Part shown: in pieces, positions 26,188 to 35,051 of the stretch | Position numbering within the stretch: the first letter of the stretch is position 1 | Layout of the letters: every line of letters begins with the position of its first letter | Assembly: GCF_016908395.1 (NCBI RefSeq) | Contig: NZ_JAFBDU010000001.1 | Location: forward strand, 744,001-808,000 | Length of the DNA: 64,000 bases | DNA from: Metabacillus crassostreae | GTDB lineage: Bacteria; Bacillota; Bacilli; Bacillales; Bacillaceae | Direction: 5' to 3' | Notes under the pieces: generated by a model | Told to the model about the DNA's origin: nothing | Database searches by the model: none | The model's input: only the letters and a program-made list of their open reading frames with translations | Position numbers and translations under genes: made by a program

Positions 26188-26319
26188 ATAGTTCGTACAT
26201 TCATTCTTAAAAACAATGTTTACTTCTATTTAAAAAAAACTAAAAATGTATGCCTTACATAACAATAACATTTATTCTTCAAACTTCACTAACGGCTCGT
26301 GATGAGAAACAAAACAGTT

Positions 26320-27048
26320 TTAATCTTGATTCAATTTATAAATTTCACGAGCCATTGTTTCTAAAATATACACTACAGGAACTTGTGTTGTAATATTTGC
26401 TTCTTCAAAAAATTCCTCTGATACATAGTAGGAAATGTTAATATCTGATATTTTAGCTATTGTCGATAGTTTAGAGTTTGTAATACTAACTATTTTGCTT
26501 CCTTCTTGCTTTAGTTGGTTTAGATGATTAATTGTAAAATTAGTTTCTCCAGAGACAGACAGTGCAATGGTTACACTGTTTACCATCATTTTGGAATGAA
26601 TCGGAAAATGAGGATCTTTAATATACAATGAAAATTTACCTAAGCTAGAAAAATACCTCGCCCCATATTCAGCAAGAATGCCTGAGCTACCTATCCCAAT
26701 AAAAATAACATTTTCTGCTTTTCCAATGAGATCTGCAGCTTGTTTCATATTTTCTTCAATATCACCTTTTAAAGTGCGCTCAAAAAACTCTAACATAGAA
26801 TGCTGAGAGCTCTTTATCTTCGTTTTTTTATTCTCATTTAAATGAATTTTAAGCTTCACCTTAAATTCCGAAAAACCTTCACAATTTAGTTTTCTACAAA
26901 AACGTAGAATGGTTGCAGTTGATACATGTGTTTCATCTGCAAGTTCACGAATTCGCATGTAAGGCACTTTATCTCCATTTTGCACAATATAGTTGTATAA
27001 AGAGGCTTCTAAATGATTAAAAGAAGCAATTATGTCGTTAGAAAACAT
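26320..27048 (-). CDS. RpiR/MurR-type transcriptional regulator
   Basis: The 242-residue protein has an N-terminal HTH_6 domain (about residues 1-75) with MRIRELADETHVSTATILRF. A SIS sugar-phosphate-binding domain (about 95-230) follows with AENVIFIGIGSSGILAEYGARYFS and SVTIALSVSGET. Such regulators sense phosphosugars and control adjacent catabolic genes. It is divergent from the 6-phospho-beta-glucosidase gene over a 344-base gap, so that gene is the obvious candidate target. The start ATG is supported by an AGGAG site. Confidence 0.9.
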   Translation of the reverse strand: MFSNDIIASFNHLEASLYNYIVQNGDKVPYMRIRELADETHVSTATILRFCRKLNCEGFSEFKVKLKIHLNENKKTKIKSSQHSMLEFFERTLKGDIEENMKQAADLIGKAENVIFIGIGSSGILAEYGARYFSSLGKFSLYIKDPHFPIHSKMMVNSVTIALSVSGETNFTINHLNQLKQEGSKIVSITNSKLSTIAKISDINISYYVSEEFFEEANITTQVPVVYILETMAREIYKLNQD

Positions 27049-28829
<1,781 letters not shown>

Positions 28830-28870
28830 TCAGAGAAGATGAGCGGATTCATTAAATCTTGCCTTACAAA

Positions 28871-28899
28871 CAAAAACCCCACTTAACGTGGGATTTTTG
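28871..28899. terminator. Bidirectional terminator
   Basis: A CCCAC/GTGGG stem with A/T-rich flanks (one internal mismatch) separates the convergent glucosidase and cwlJ genes, with T runs on both strands. Confidence 0.75.
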
Positions 28900-28900
28900 T

Positions 28901-29341
28901 TTACCATAAATATGCACCTTCACATGTATTAGCTACTGGTTCATAATAACAATGCTGTTTATATTGCCCTGTTATTGGTTGACCGTACCATGTTGGTGGA
29001 CATTCAGCATAAGGGTTAAAATACCAAAGAGCAAACTTAGATGGGTGATCACGCCAATAATCTAATGTTTGTTTAGCTAATTTTTTTTCTACACCTCTTG
29101 CTCTGTTATAAAAAACATTACCCTTTTGTACAGCTTCAAACGAGTAATTTCCACCTTGAACCTGATAAATAACTTGTCGAATTGATCTTAAGTCTTTAAA
29201 ATCTAAACAGTTTGCTTTTCTGCGATTGACAATAACATTACCAACCATAAGCATCCCTAGTTTTCCTTCACCTTCAGCTTCAGCTCTCATCATCCTAGCC
29301 ATTAAATCAACGTCACTGTCTGTATATTTAACTCTTGGCAT
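28901..29341 (-). CDS. cwlJ: Spore cortex-lytic / germination hydrolase CwlJ
   Basis: The 146-residue protein has the CwlJ layout, a Hydrolase_2 domain with no signal peptide: SDVDLMARMMRAEAEGEGKLGMLMVGNVIVNRR. The CwlJ-specific ending is KFALWYFNPYAECPPTWYGQP and HCYYEPVANTCEGAYLW. CwlJ is a coat-associated cortex peptidoglycan hydrolase activated by calcium dipicolinate during germination. In B. subtilis cwlJ is followed by gerQ. Here the downstream neighbour is the convergent glucosidase, so the usual gerQ partner is not at this locus. AGAGGTGATG-type spacing supports the ATG. Confidence 0.9.
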   Translation of the reverse strand: MPRVKYTDSDVDLMARMMRAEAEGEGKLGMLMVGNVIVNRRKANCLDFKDLRSIRQVIYQVQGGNYSFEAVQKGNVFYNRARGVEKKLAKQTLDYWRDHPSKFALWYFNPYAECPPTWYGQPITGQYKQHCYYEPVANTCEGAYLW

Positions 29342-29451
29342 TTTTCATCACCTCTATTTGAATTGTATTAAGATAAAAGCATAAAAATGTTAATTGAAGT
29401 AAAATTAACGATTGTTGACAATTAAAAGTATTCTAAGTGCTAATTTACATA

Positions 29452-29907
29452 TTACTTTCTAGTTGTATCTTGAAACAAATTCTTAGAAACACTGTTTAAT
29501 TTAGTTAAAAAACGATTAAAGCCAAAGCCTACAAAGAAAGCGAAACTGATTTGACCATATGGAGCATTTTCGAAATCAGTGAATTCTATGAGGAATAACC
29601 CACTTTGTATTAATGTGACACTAACAACTGCTGTACCTGTAGCAAAGATAGGATAAAAAATATACATAATCCATTCGCGGTAATCAAGAAGTTCTCCTTT
29701 CATATAATGAGAACAAAACATATATAAATGACGCAAAGAACCACCGATTGAACCTGCGAAAAAATAATACAAAAAAATTTCTAATTCAGAAATGAAGGGG
29801 AAAGTTGCTTCAAATGCTCCAACCCATAATGCACCGACTGCTAAAAAGCTACCAAAGAAGAGGATTGATAAGTATAGTAAAATCAAGGCTTTTAGACTTC
29901 GATTCAA
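29452..29907 (-). CDS. Membrane protein, about four helices
   Basis: The 151-residue protein has four hydrophobic segments (ALILLYLSILFFGSFLAVGAL, LEIFLYYFFAGSIGGSL, IFYPIFATGTAVVSVTLI and ISFAFFVGFGFNRFL). A short soluble tail (LNSVSKNLFQDTTRK) follows. I recognise no family. Its ATG follows a GGGGTGATTG-like site. It lies upstream of cwlJ on the same strand with a 110-base gap, and co-transcription is possible but not shown. Confidence 0.6.
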   Translation of the reverse strand: MNRSLKALILLYLSILFFGSFLAVGALWVGAFEATFPFISELEIFLYYFFAGSIGGSLRHLYMFCSHYMKGELLDYREWIMYIFYPIFATGTAVVSVTLIQSGLFLIEFTDFENAPYGQISFAFFVGFGFNRFLTKLNSVSKNLFQDTTRK

Positions 29908-30180
29908 ACAATCACCCCAAAAGCAGTTATAGATAACCTATCTTATGAAAGCTACTGGGTAGGCGTGAAAGTACAAGAATCATAAAATAAATAGTGGGTT
30001 TTTAAATTTATTTTCAATAACCATTTGCAATTTCCAAATTTATCTGTTATTCTAAGGAAGAATTATTTTTGTTCGGTATGTGAGGAAAGAATAAGTTTTT
30101 AAGCTTTTCGCCTTTGATATCTAATTGAGCAACTATAGTAATATAACGTGGTTAATAGCCACAAATAGGAGGAAACAAAC

Positions 30181-30381
30181 ATGCAAGAAGGTACAGTAAA
30201 ATGGTTTAACGCAGAAAAAGGTTTCGGTTTCATCGAAATCGAAGGTGGAGAAGATGTATTCGTACATTTCTCAGCTATCCAAGGCGAAGGATTTAAATCT
30301 TTAGACGAAGGTCAAAAAGTAACGTTTGACACTGAGCAAGGTCAACGTGGACTTCAAGCTACTAACGTTAACAAAGCATAA
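30181..30381 (+). CDS. Cold-shock protein, CspA/CspB family
   Basis: The 66-residue protein is a complete single cold-shock domain: RNP1-like [10 protein letters not shown] and RNP2-like [10 protein letters not shown], with the aromatic nucleic-acid-binding patch ([11 protein letters not shown]). Such proteins bind single-stranded RNA/DNA and act as RNA chaperones. It aligns over full length with CspB and CspD of B. subtilis, but I cannot choose between them. AGGAGG is ideally placed. The upstream hairpin GTGGTTAATAGCCAC in the leader could be part of a temperature-responsive structure. A strong terminator follows. Confidence 0.95.
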   Translation: MQEGTVKWFNAEKGFGFIEIEGGEDVFVHFSAIQGEGFKSLDEGQKVTFDTEQGQRGLQATNVNKA

Positions 30382-30387
30382 TTATTA

Positions 30388-30415
30388 AAGGACTCTTTCA
30401 TTAGAGTCCTTTTTT
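30388..30415 (+). terminator. Terminator after the cold-shock gene
   Basis: AAGGACTCT pairs with AGAGTCCTT over a 6-base loop, followed by T residues. Confidence 0.9.
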
Positions 30416-30577
30416 GCGTTTACATATATTGATAGATAGTTTACATAACATTTTTATCGTTATATCTAAGGAAGAAAAATGATAGTAAGCTTTCAAAATA
30501 TAGATCATCAAGAGTGAAGTGCTAAACCAATTATGGCTGAAGTCGTATTAAACAGAAAAAAACTATACATAAAAATA

Positions 30578-30640
30578 GAGACTGATCAGTGAGTGCCTAC
30601 ATCTTTAAAAAGATGTGGGCATTCTCTTTTGATCAGTCTC
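30578..30640. repeat. Long inverted repeat / 63-base hairpin
   Basis: An outer 11-bp perfect stem (GAGACTGATCA with TGATCAGTCTC) surrounds an inner stem of about 14 bp (GTGCCTACATCTTT side, two wobble pairs) with a 4-base loop. No T tract follows. It lies in the 445-base gap 30416-30859, which also holds protein-like fragments without start sites. It could be a structured small RNA, a processed transcript end or a small mobile-element remnant. Confidence 0.6.
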
Positions 30641-30859
30641 GGAGACAACATGCTACAAGTGTTAAAATGGTTAAGTAAAGCATAACACACTATTTCTAAA
30701 ACACCTAAACAATCTTTTGAAATTATCGAAGAATTAGGATATTTGTGATATGACATTATATTTTGTCGAATATTCTTGAATTAACAATTGCTTTTATAGA
30801 CTATTATCGATATTGTTTGTAGATAGGAACAAATAGACATTAAAAGGAATGGTCTTAAT

Positions 30860-31813
30860 TTGAACATTATTAGCCCAAAGCAGGAATTTATATATACATA
30901 TGCGTTTACTGAGGATGAACGCTCTTTATGTTATATGGAGATGCGTGCATTTTTTGGAACTGAGACAAAACGCAATATTTTAAAAAGCTCTATAAAAATT
31001 GATCCTAGTAGAAGTCCCTTCATTAAAGAACGAATTGATGTATTGTATGAAGGTGATAGCATAACAGATCTTATCAAACAAGCTAGTCAAATTGAGTTGG
31101 AGAATTCAACCTTTAAGGTTATTTTAGTTAAAATTAATGATCTTGAAGATTCTGAGAAATTTGGTCATGACAGTAGACGAAAAATTGAGCGGGATATTGG
31201 AATGGAGATCGAAGCTGAAGCAGACTTTCATAACCCAGACTTTACATTTGGAGTTATTACGCTTGGTGGACGCTGGTATTTTGGATACTATCATAAAAGT
31301 GAAGCAATATGGCTGCATCATTTGAACAAGCCTCGAGAATACTCAACAGCACTTAGTACCCGTGTAGCAAGATCTGTAGCAAATATTGCTGTACCAAACC
31401 CCAATGGAATTAAAGCCATTGATCCTTGCTGCGGAATAGGCACAGTTTTAGTTGAAGCTCTATCAATGGGCATTAACATTATTGGACGTGATATAAATCC
31501 ATCTGTTGTATATGGAGCGATTGAGAATATTGCCCATTTTGGTTTAGAAGGAAGTGTAACTAAAGGACCAATAGAAGAGGTAACAGATACCTACGATGTA
31601 GCGATCATAGATATGCCATACAATTTATTTACTCATAGTACGCCAGATGCTCAACTATCAATTCTAAAGAATGCCCGCCGAATTGCCAAAAAAGTTATTG
31701 TTATTACAATTGATCCTATCGATTTTATGATTAAAGAAGCTGACTTTATCATTTTAGATCGTTGTGTTGCGAAAAAAGGTTTGTTTGTAAGAGAAGTTTT
31801 AGTTTGTGAATGA
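30860..31813 (+). CDS. SAM-dependent methyltransferase, TRM11/UPF0020-like
   Basis: The 317-residue protein starts at a TTG (AAAGGAA lies 11 bases upstream). The C-terminal half is a Rossmann methyltransferase with the SAM-binding motif AIDPCCGIGTVLVEAL (about residue 190) and an acidic motif GRDINPSVVYGA. The catalytic DMPYNL replaces the DPPY of nucleic-acid N-methylases. The N-terminal half resembles the RNA-binding part of the TRM11/THUMP-less group. The likely substrate is tRNA or rRNA guanosine, by family analogy only. It is followed by a terminator and appears monocistronic. Confidence 0.8.
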   Translation: MNIISPKQEFIYTYAFTEDERSLCYMEMRAFFGTETKRNILKSSIKIDPSRSPFIKERIDVLYEGDSITDLIKQASQIELENSTFKVILVKINDLEDSEKFGHDSRRKIERDIGMEIEAEADFHNPDFTFGVITLGGRWYFGYYHKSEAIWLHHLNKPREYSTALSTRVARSVANIAVPNPNGIKAIDPCCGIGTVLVEALSMGINIIGRDINPSVVYGAIENIAHFGLEGSVTKGPIEEVTDTYDVAIIDMPYNLFTHSTPDAQLSILKNARRIAKKVIVITIDPIDFMIKEADFIILDRCVAKKGLFVREVLVCE

Positions 31814-31934
31814 TCTTATTCTGTTGCTAGTAAAACTGTTGTTTATCAAACGGTATTCTTTCACCAAATAAAGTAACTGATTCTAACATTTATGGATAAT
31901 AAACTACTACTATCCTACAAAATAAAGCTAGACT

Positions 31935-31963
31935 AAAGACCAATTTTTATGTGGTCTTTTTTT
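31935..31963 (+). terminator. Terminator after the methyltransferase gene
   Basis: AAAGACCA pairs with TGGTCTTT over a 9-base loop, then a T run. Confidence 0.85.
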
Positions 31964-32079
31964 GTGTCTTTTTAATCATTTTTGTTTTTATATTATGATG
32001 ATAAGTTTATTTTTAAAATATCAGGGGTAACTAGCTACTAACACATTAGACTTTCATGAATAATAGAGGAGGAATTAGC

Positions 32080-32226
32080 ATGCTTTGGACAATCATATTA
32101 GTATTACTAGCACTTTGGTTAATAGGTGCGGTTGTTGGATTTTTAGGTAATATCATACATATTCTTTTGGCAGTCGCTTTAATTTTAGTTATTATCCGAC
32201 TGGTACAAGGTAAAAAAATTCTTTAG
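32080..32226 (+). CDS. Lmo0937-type small membrane protein (48 residues)
   Basis: The ATG follows GAGGAGGAA by 6 bases. The peptide has two membrane segments with a short turn (MLWTIILVLLALWLIGAVVG, then HILLAVALILVIIRLVQG), the signature of the lmo0937/DUF5670 family. Members are widespread small stress-associated membrane proteins of unknown function. A hairpin terminator follows, so it is a separate unit ahead of the cardiolipin synthase gene. Confidence 0.85.
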   Translation: MLWTIILVLLALWLIGAVVGFLGNIIHILLAVALILVIIRLVQGKKIL

Positions 32227-32245
32227 TTATTTCATTTATAGTTTA

Positions 32246-32279
32246 GAGAAGAAGCACCTACTCATGGTGCTTTTCTTTA
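32246..32279 (+). terminator. Terminator after the small membrane protein
   Basis: AAGCACC pairs with GGTGCTT over a 7-base loop, with purine-rich and T-rich flanks extending the stem. Confidence 0.7.
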
Positions 32280-32308
32280 AATGATCTAAAAGAATCGAGG
32301 AGCTTAAG

Positions 32309-33814
32309 ATGAAGAATACCCGACAAATTCTGTTATTAGTTTTGCTTTCAGTTACATTTACAATAGCAGTATTTTTAAATATAACAAACACTATTAAGTT
32401 TCTTTCTATCATAACTTATTTAGTAACTCTTTTTTCAATCATCTTTGTAATGATGCTAGAAAATCGATCACCACATAAATCACTCCTCTGGATTTATGCG
32501 TTAATTTTCTTTCCGATTATTGGTTATATTTTCTTTATCTTCTCTGGTCAATTAGAAGTCAAAGGCCATCTTTTTCGAAATAAACGAAAATATGATAGTG
32601 AATTGCTGAAAAACAAAAAAACATTTCAAGAATCATCAAATTTCAAGAAACTTAGTATCACTCAACAAAGCATTGCTAACTTAGTGGAGAAATATAGCGA
32701 TAATCAAGTGAGTTTTTATAGCAATACATCAGTATTAAAAAATGGAGATGCTACATTTACTTCTATTAAACAGTCAATAAAAAATGCTAGAGAGTATATT
32801 CACTTAGAATACTATACATTCAAATCAGATAAAATCGGACAAGAAATTATCGATTTATTGTGTGAAAAAGCTAACGAAGATGTTGAAATCCGGTTGATTT
32901 ACGATGCTGTTGGTAGTCTTTCGCTTTCAAATAAAGCAATAAAACAAATGAAGAATGCTGGTATAGAAGTACATTGTTTCTTACCTCTAAAGCATGGATT
33001 TTACAATCAGAAAGTAAACTTTAGAAATCATCGAAAAATAATCGTCATTGATGGGAAAGTAGGATTTGTTGGAGGATTAAATATCGGTGATGAATATTTA
33101 GGGAGAAATAAACGTTATGGATTTTGGAGGGATACCCATCTACAAGTAGAAGGTGAAGCGATTATAACACTTCAAGAAATATTCCTGTTAGATTGGGCTT
33201 ACGTTTCAGGAGAGAGGCTTATAGATGAGAAGTATTTTAAAGTGAAGTTAATTAAAGATCAATTAGGTGGTACACAAATTATCTCAAGTGGACCTGATTC
33301 ATCTCTTCAAGGAATAATGAGTGATATCTATTACGAATTATTGGCTTCAGCTAAAAAATCAATTTACATCGCAACACCTTATTTTGTACCAAATAAAGCA
33401 ATTCGAACAGTATTATCAATGGCAGCCAAAAAAGGTATTGATATCAAAATAATCGTCCCTGAGAAAAATGATGGTTATTTAACGCAATATGCAACAAGAT
33501 CTTATTTCTCAGAAATGCTAGAAAATGATATTGAGGTATACATGTATGCAAAAGGGTTTTTACATGAAAAAGTGATCATCATTGATGAAAAATTTGCTTC
33601 TGTTGGAACAGCTAACCTAGACTTAAGAAGCCTACATTTAAACTTTGAAGTAAACGCCCTACTATACGAAACCGAAAGTATAAAAGACCTGGTAAAACAC
33701 TATCAAGAGGATATCCAGGAAAGTACGAAAGTAAATAAAACCACATATAAAAATCGAGGACTTACCGTCAGAACAAAAGAATCCTTTGCGAGGCTCTTTT
33801 CACCGGTATTGTAA
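32309..33814 (+). CDS. cls: Cardiolipin synthase
   Basis: The 501-residue protein joins two phosphatidylglycerol molecules into cardiolipin and glycerol. Two or three N-terminal membrane segments (about residues 1-80) precede two phospholipase D domains. Their HKD motifs are HRKIIVIDGKVGFVGG (about residue 240) and HEKVIIIDEKFASVGTANLD (about 418). The length is that of bacterial ClsA-type enzymes. GAGGAG lies 7 bases before the ATG. B. subtilis has several paralogues (clsA, ywjE, ywiE), and I cannot say which this is. A short dispersed repeat begins four bases after the stop. Confidence 0.93.
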   Translation: MKNTRQILLLVLLSVTFTIAVFLNITNTIKFLSIITYLVTLFSIIFVMMLENRSPHKSLLWIYALIFFPIIGYIFFIFSGQLEVKGHLFRNKRKYDSELLKNKKTFQESSNFKKLSITQQSIANLVEKYSDNQVSFYSNTSVLKNGDATFTSIKQSIKNAREYIHLEYYTFKSDKIGQEIIDLLCEKANEDVEIRLIYDAVGSLSLSNKAIKQMKNAGIEVHCFLPLKHGFYNQKVNFRNHRKIIVIDGKVGFVGGLNIGDEYLGRNKRYGFWRDTHLQVEGEAIITLQEIFLLDWAYVSGERLIDEKYFKVKLIKDQLGGTQIISSGPDSSLQGIMSDIYYELLASAKKSIYIATPYFVPNKAIRTVLSMAAKKGIDIKIIVPEKNDGYLTQYATRSYFSEMLENDIEVYMYAKGFLHEKVIIIDEKFASVGTANLDLRSLHLNFEVNALLYETESIKDLVKHYQEDIQESTKVNKTTYKNRGLTVRTKESFARLFSPVL

Positions 33815-33817
33815 ATG

Positions 33818-33846
33818 GTGCCTGTCACCACCCGGATTTTGTCGAA
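33818..33846. repeat. Dispersed element, copy 1 (GGTGCCTGTCACC...)
   Basis: The first 12 bases (GGTGCCTGTCAC) are identical to copy 2 at 56789-56815, and CCCGRATTTT follows in both. Each copy starts a few bases after a stop codon. The head can fold (GGTG with CACC). Similar short elements are common in Bacillaceae genomes. Confidence 0.75.
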
Positions 33847-33982
33847 TTATATTAATATCCATTCCTGACATTATTTGCTTCTTCAAATCACTCAATTTCC
33901 ATGATAAAGTATATTTATACGAGGAACACAATAGTGTTTTCGTTCCTATCACTAACATTAGTAGAAACAACAACTATACATA

Positions 33983-34248
33983 CCGTGCTAGATGGGGAGA
34001 TGGCGGTGCCCTGTAACCTGCAATCCGCCTTAGCGGGGTTGAATTCCTTTCTAGCGGTACGGTTTATGTAAGGTTAGACTTATGCAAGCGGTGATGACCA
34101 TCGGGGTCTTCGCAACAGAAATCTATGAACTTGGTCAGGCCTGGAAGGGAGCAGCCATAAGTAGAATTCTCTGTGTGCCGAAGGTAGCCCTGATTTAGCT
34201 GGCTATATGAGTAGCACTTATGTGATCGTATCAAAGAAAGGTGCACGG
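33983..34248 (+). ncRNA. scr: Signal recognition particle RNA, Bacillus long form (scRNA)
   Basis: The approximately 266-base RNA has the conserved SRP domain IV loop region (GGTCAGGCCTGGAAGG and GAGCAGCC). It has the Alu-domain segments GATGGGGAGATGGCGG and GCGGTGATGACCATCGGGG, and complementary ends (CCGTGC with GCACGG). With FtsY, Ffh and HBsu it targets nascent membrane proteins. The Alu domain is typical of Bacillus and absent from the short E. coli 4.5S RNA. In B. subtilis scr precedes dnaX; here it precedes a DnaA-domain-I gene. Ends are estimated from base pairing; precursor processing is not visible. Confidence 0.95.
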
Positions 34249-34274
34249 TTTAATAACTTAATATGATACTAACT

Positions 34275-34306
34275 AAACCCTCTTCCGAATAGAGGGTTTT
34301 ATTTTT
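34275..34306 (+). terminator. Terminator after the SRP RNA
   Basis: AAACCCTCT pairs with AGAGGGTTT over a 7-base loop, followed by T-rich sequence. Confidence 0.85.
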
Positions 34307-34417
34307 GTTTAAAACTTCTTGGAAAAACATATATAGAAATACAATAACTAGTAGGTTACTATATGATAAAATGGTAAAATAATGTAGAGAATAGTTATTT
34401 TTAGAGGAGGAAATTTA

Positions 34418-34696
34418 GTGAACAATACACTTCATGACGATATATTCGAAGCTATTAAGTCAGAAATCAGTCCTAAAGCATTTAAAACTTGGTTTAGCGG
34501 GGCAAACATAGCCTTAAACGAAGAAAAATTAATAATAGTTACTGCAGAAAATGAATTTGCATCAGATTGGATAAAGCAACATTATTCATCTTTAATAAAA
34601 ACTACTGCTAAAAAGATACTAAACAAAGAAGTTGAAGTGAAGATTATTTCTAAAAATGATGAAGAAGTTTCTAATACAATAAGTTCTTTGTTATAA
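34418..34696 (+). CDS. Stand-alone DnaA N-terminal domain (domain I) protein
   Basis: Translation starts at a GTG behind GAGGAGG. The 92-residue protein aligns along its length with domain I of bacterial DnaA: KAFKTWFSGANIAL, then LIIVTAENEFASDWIKQHYSSLI, ending in a beta strand (EVEVKIIS). DnaA domain I self-associates and binds partners such as DnaB, DiaA or SirA. The linker, AAA+ ATPase and DNA-binding domains are absent, and the next 350 bases contain no continuation. The gene has its own site and terminator, so it looks functional rather than broken. A regulatory role in replication initiation is inference. Confidence 0.8.
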   Translation: MNNTLHDDIFEAIKSEISPKAFKTWFSGANIALNEEKLIIVTAENEFASDWIKQHYSSLIKTTAKKILNKEVEVKIISKNDEEVSNTISSLL

Positions 34697-34706
34697 GAAA
34701 TAAGTA

Positions 34707-34740
34707 AAAAACGAAGTTTCTATTGGAAACTTTGTTTTTT
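34707..34740 (+). terminator. Terminator after the DnaA-domain gene
   Basis: AAAAACGAAGTTTC pairs with GGAAACTTTGTTTTT (one wobble) over a 4-base loop, with a T run. Confidence 0.85.
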
Positions 34741-34959
34741 CTCCTAATAGGAGTTCATATTGTTTGCTACCAATTCTCCTAATCTATCACACCCTCATAC
34801 AAAAGCATTAAATAATCCCTCTTCAAAATATATTACTCAATCTATTTACCTATTTGCAACCTAGTTACAAAGAATCAATTATGCTCAGCCTCTGTTTTTT
34901 AAACATTCATCTCTGATTTCTGTATATGAAATCCAGTGAAAAATAGAATACTATTAAAA

Positions 34960-34974
34960 ATGTAAGCGTTTACC
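34960..34974. promoter_or_regulatory. Catabolite-response element (cre)
   Basis: TGTAAGCGTTTACC matches the CcpA cre consensus (TGWAANCGNTNWCA) at all but the last base. It sits about 90 bases before the rhamnogalacturonan enzyme gene, between its probable -10 (TAGAAT at about 34943) and start codon. CcpA repression in glucose would fit a plant-polysaccharide enzyme. Confidence 0.65.
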
Positions 34975-35051
34975 AATATATTTATGGAGGTGCTTTAAAG
35001 TAGATTTCTTTAACAGTTTTAAAAACTAAATCAAGAAAGGGAGTAAACTTA

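Noticed and set aside
30530-30740. Transposase remnant around the 63-base hairpin
   Set aside because: The coding-like fragments are too short to match any transposase motif, and no target-site duplication is evident.
34418-34696. Truncated dnaA pseudogene
   Set aside because: It has an intact start, ribosome binding site, stop and terminator, and no remnants of the ATPase or DNA-binding domains follow.
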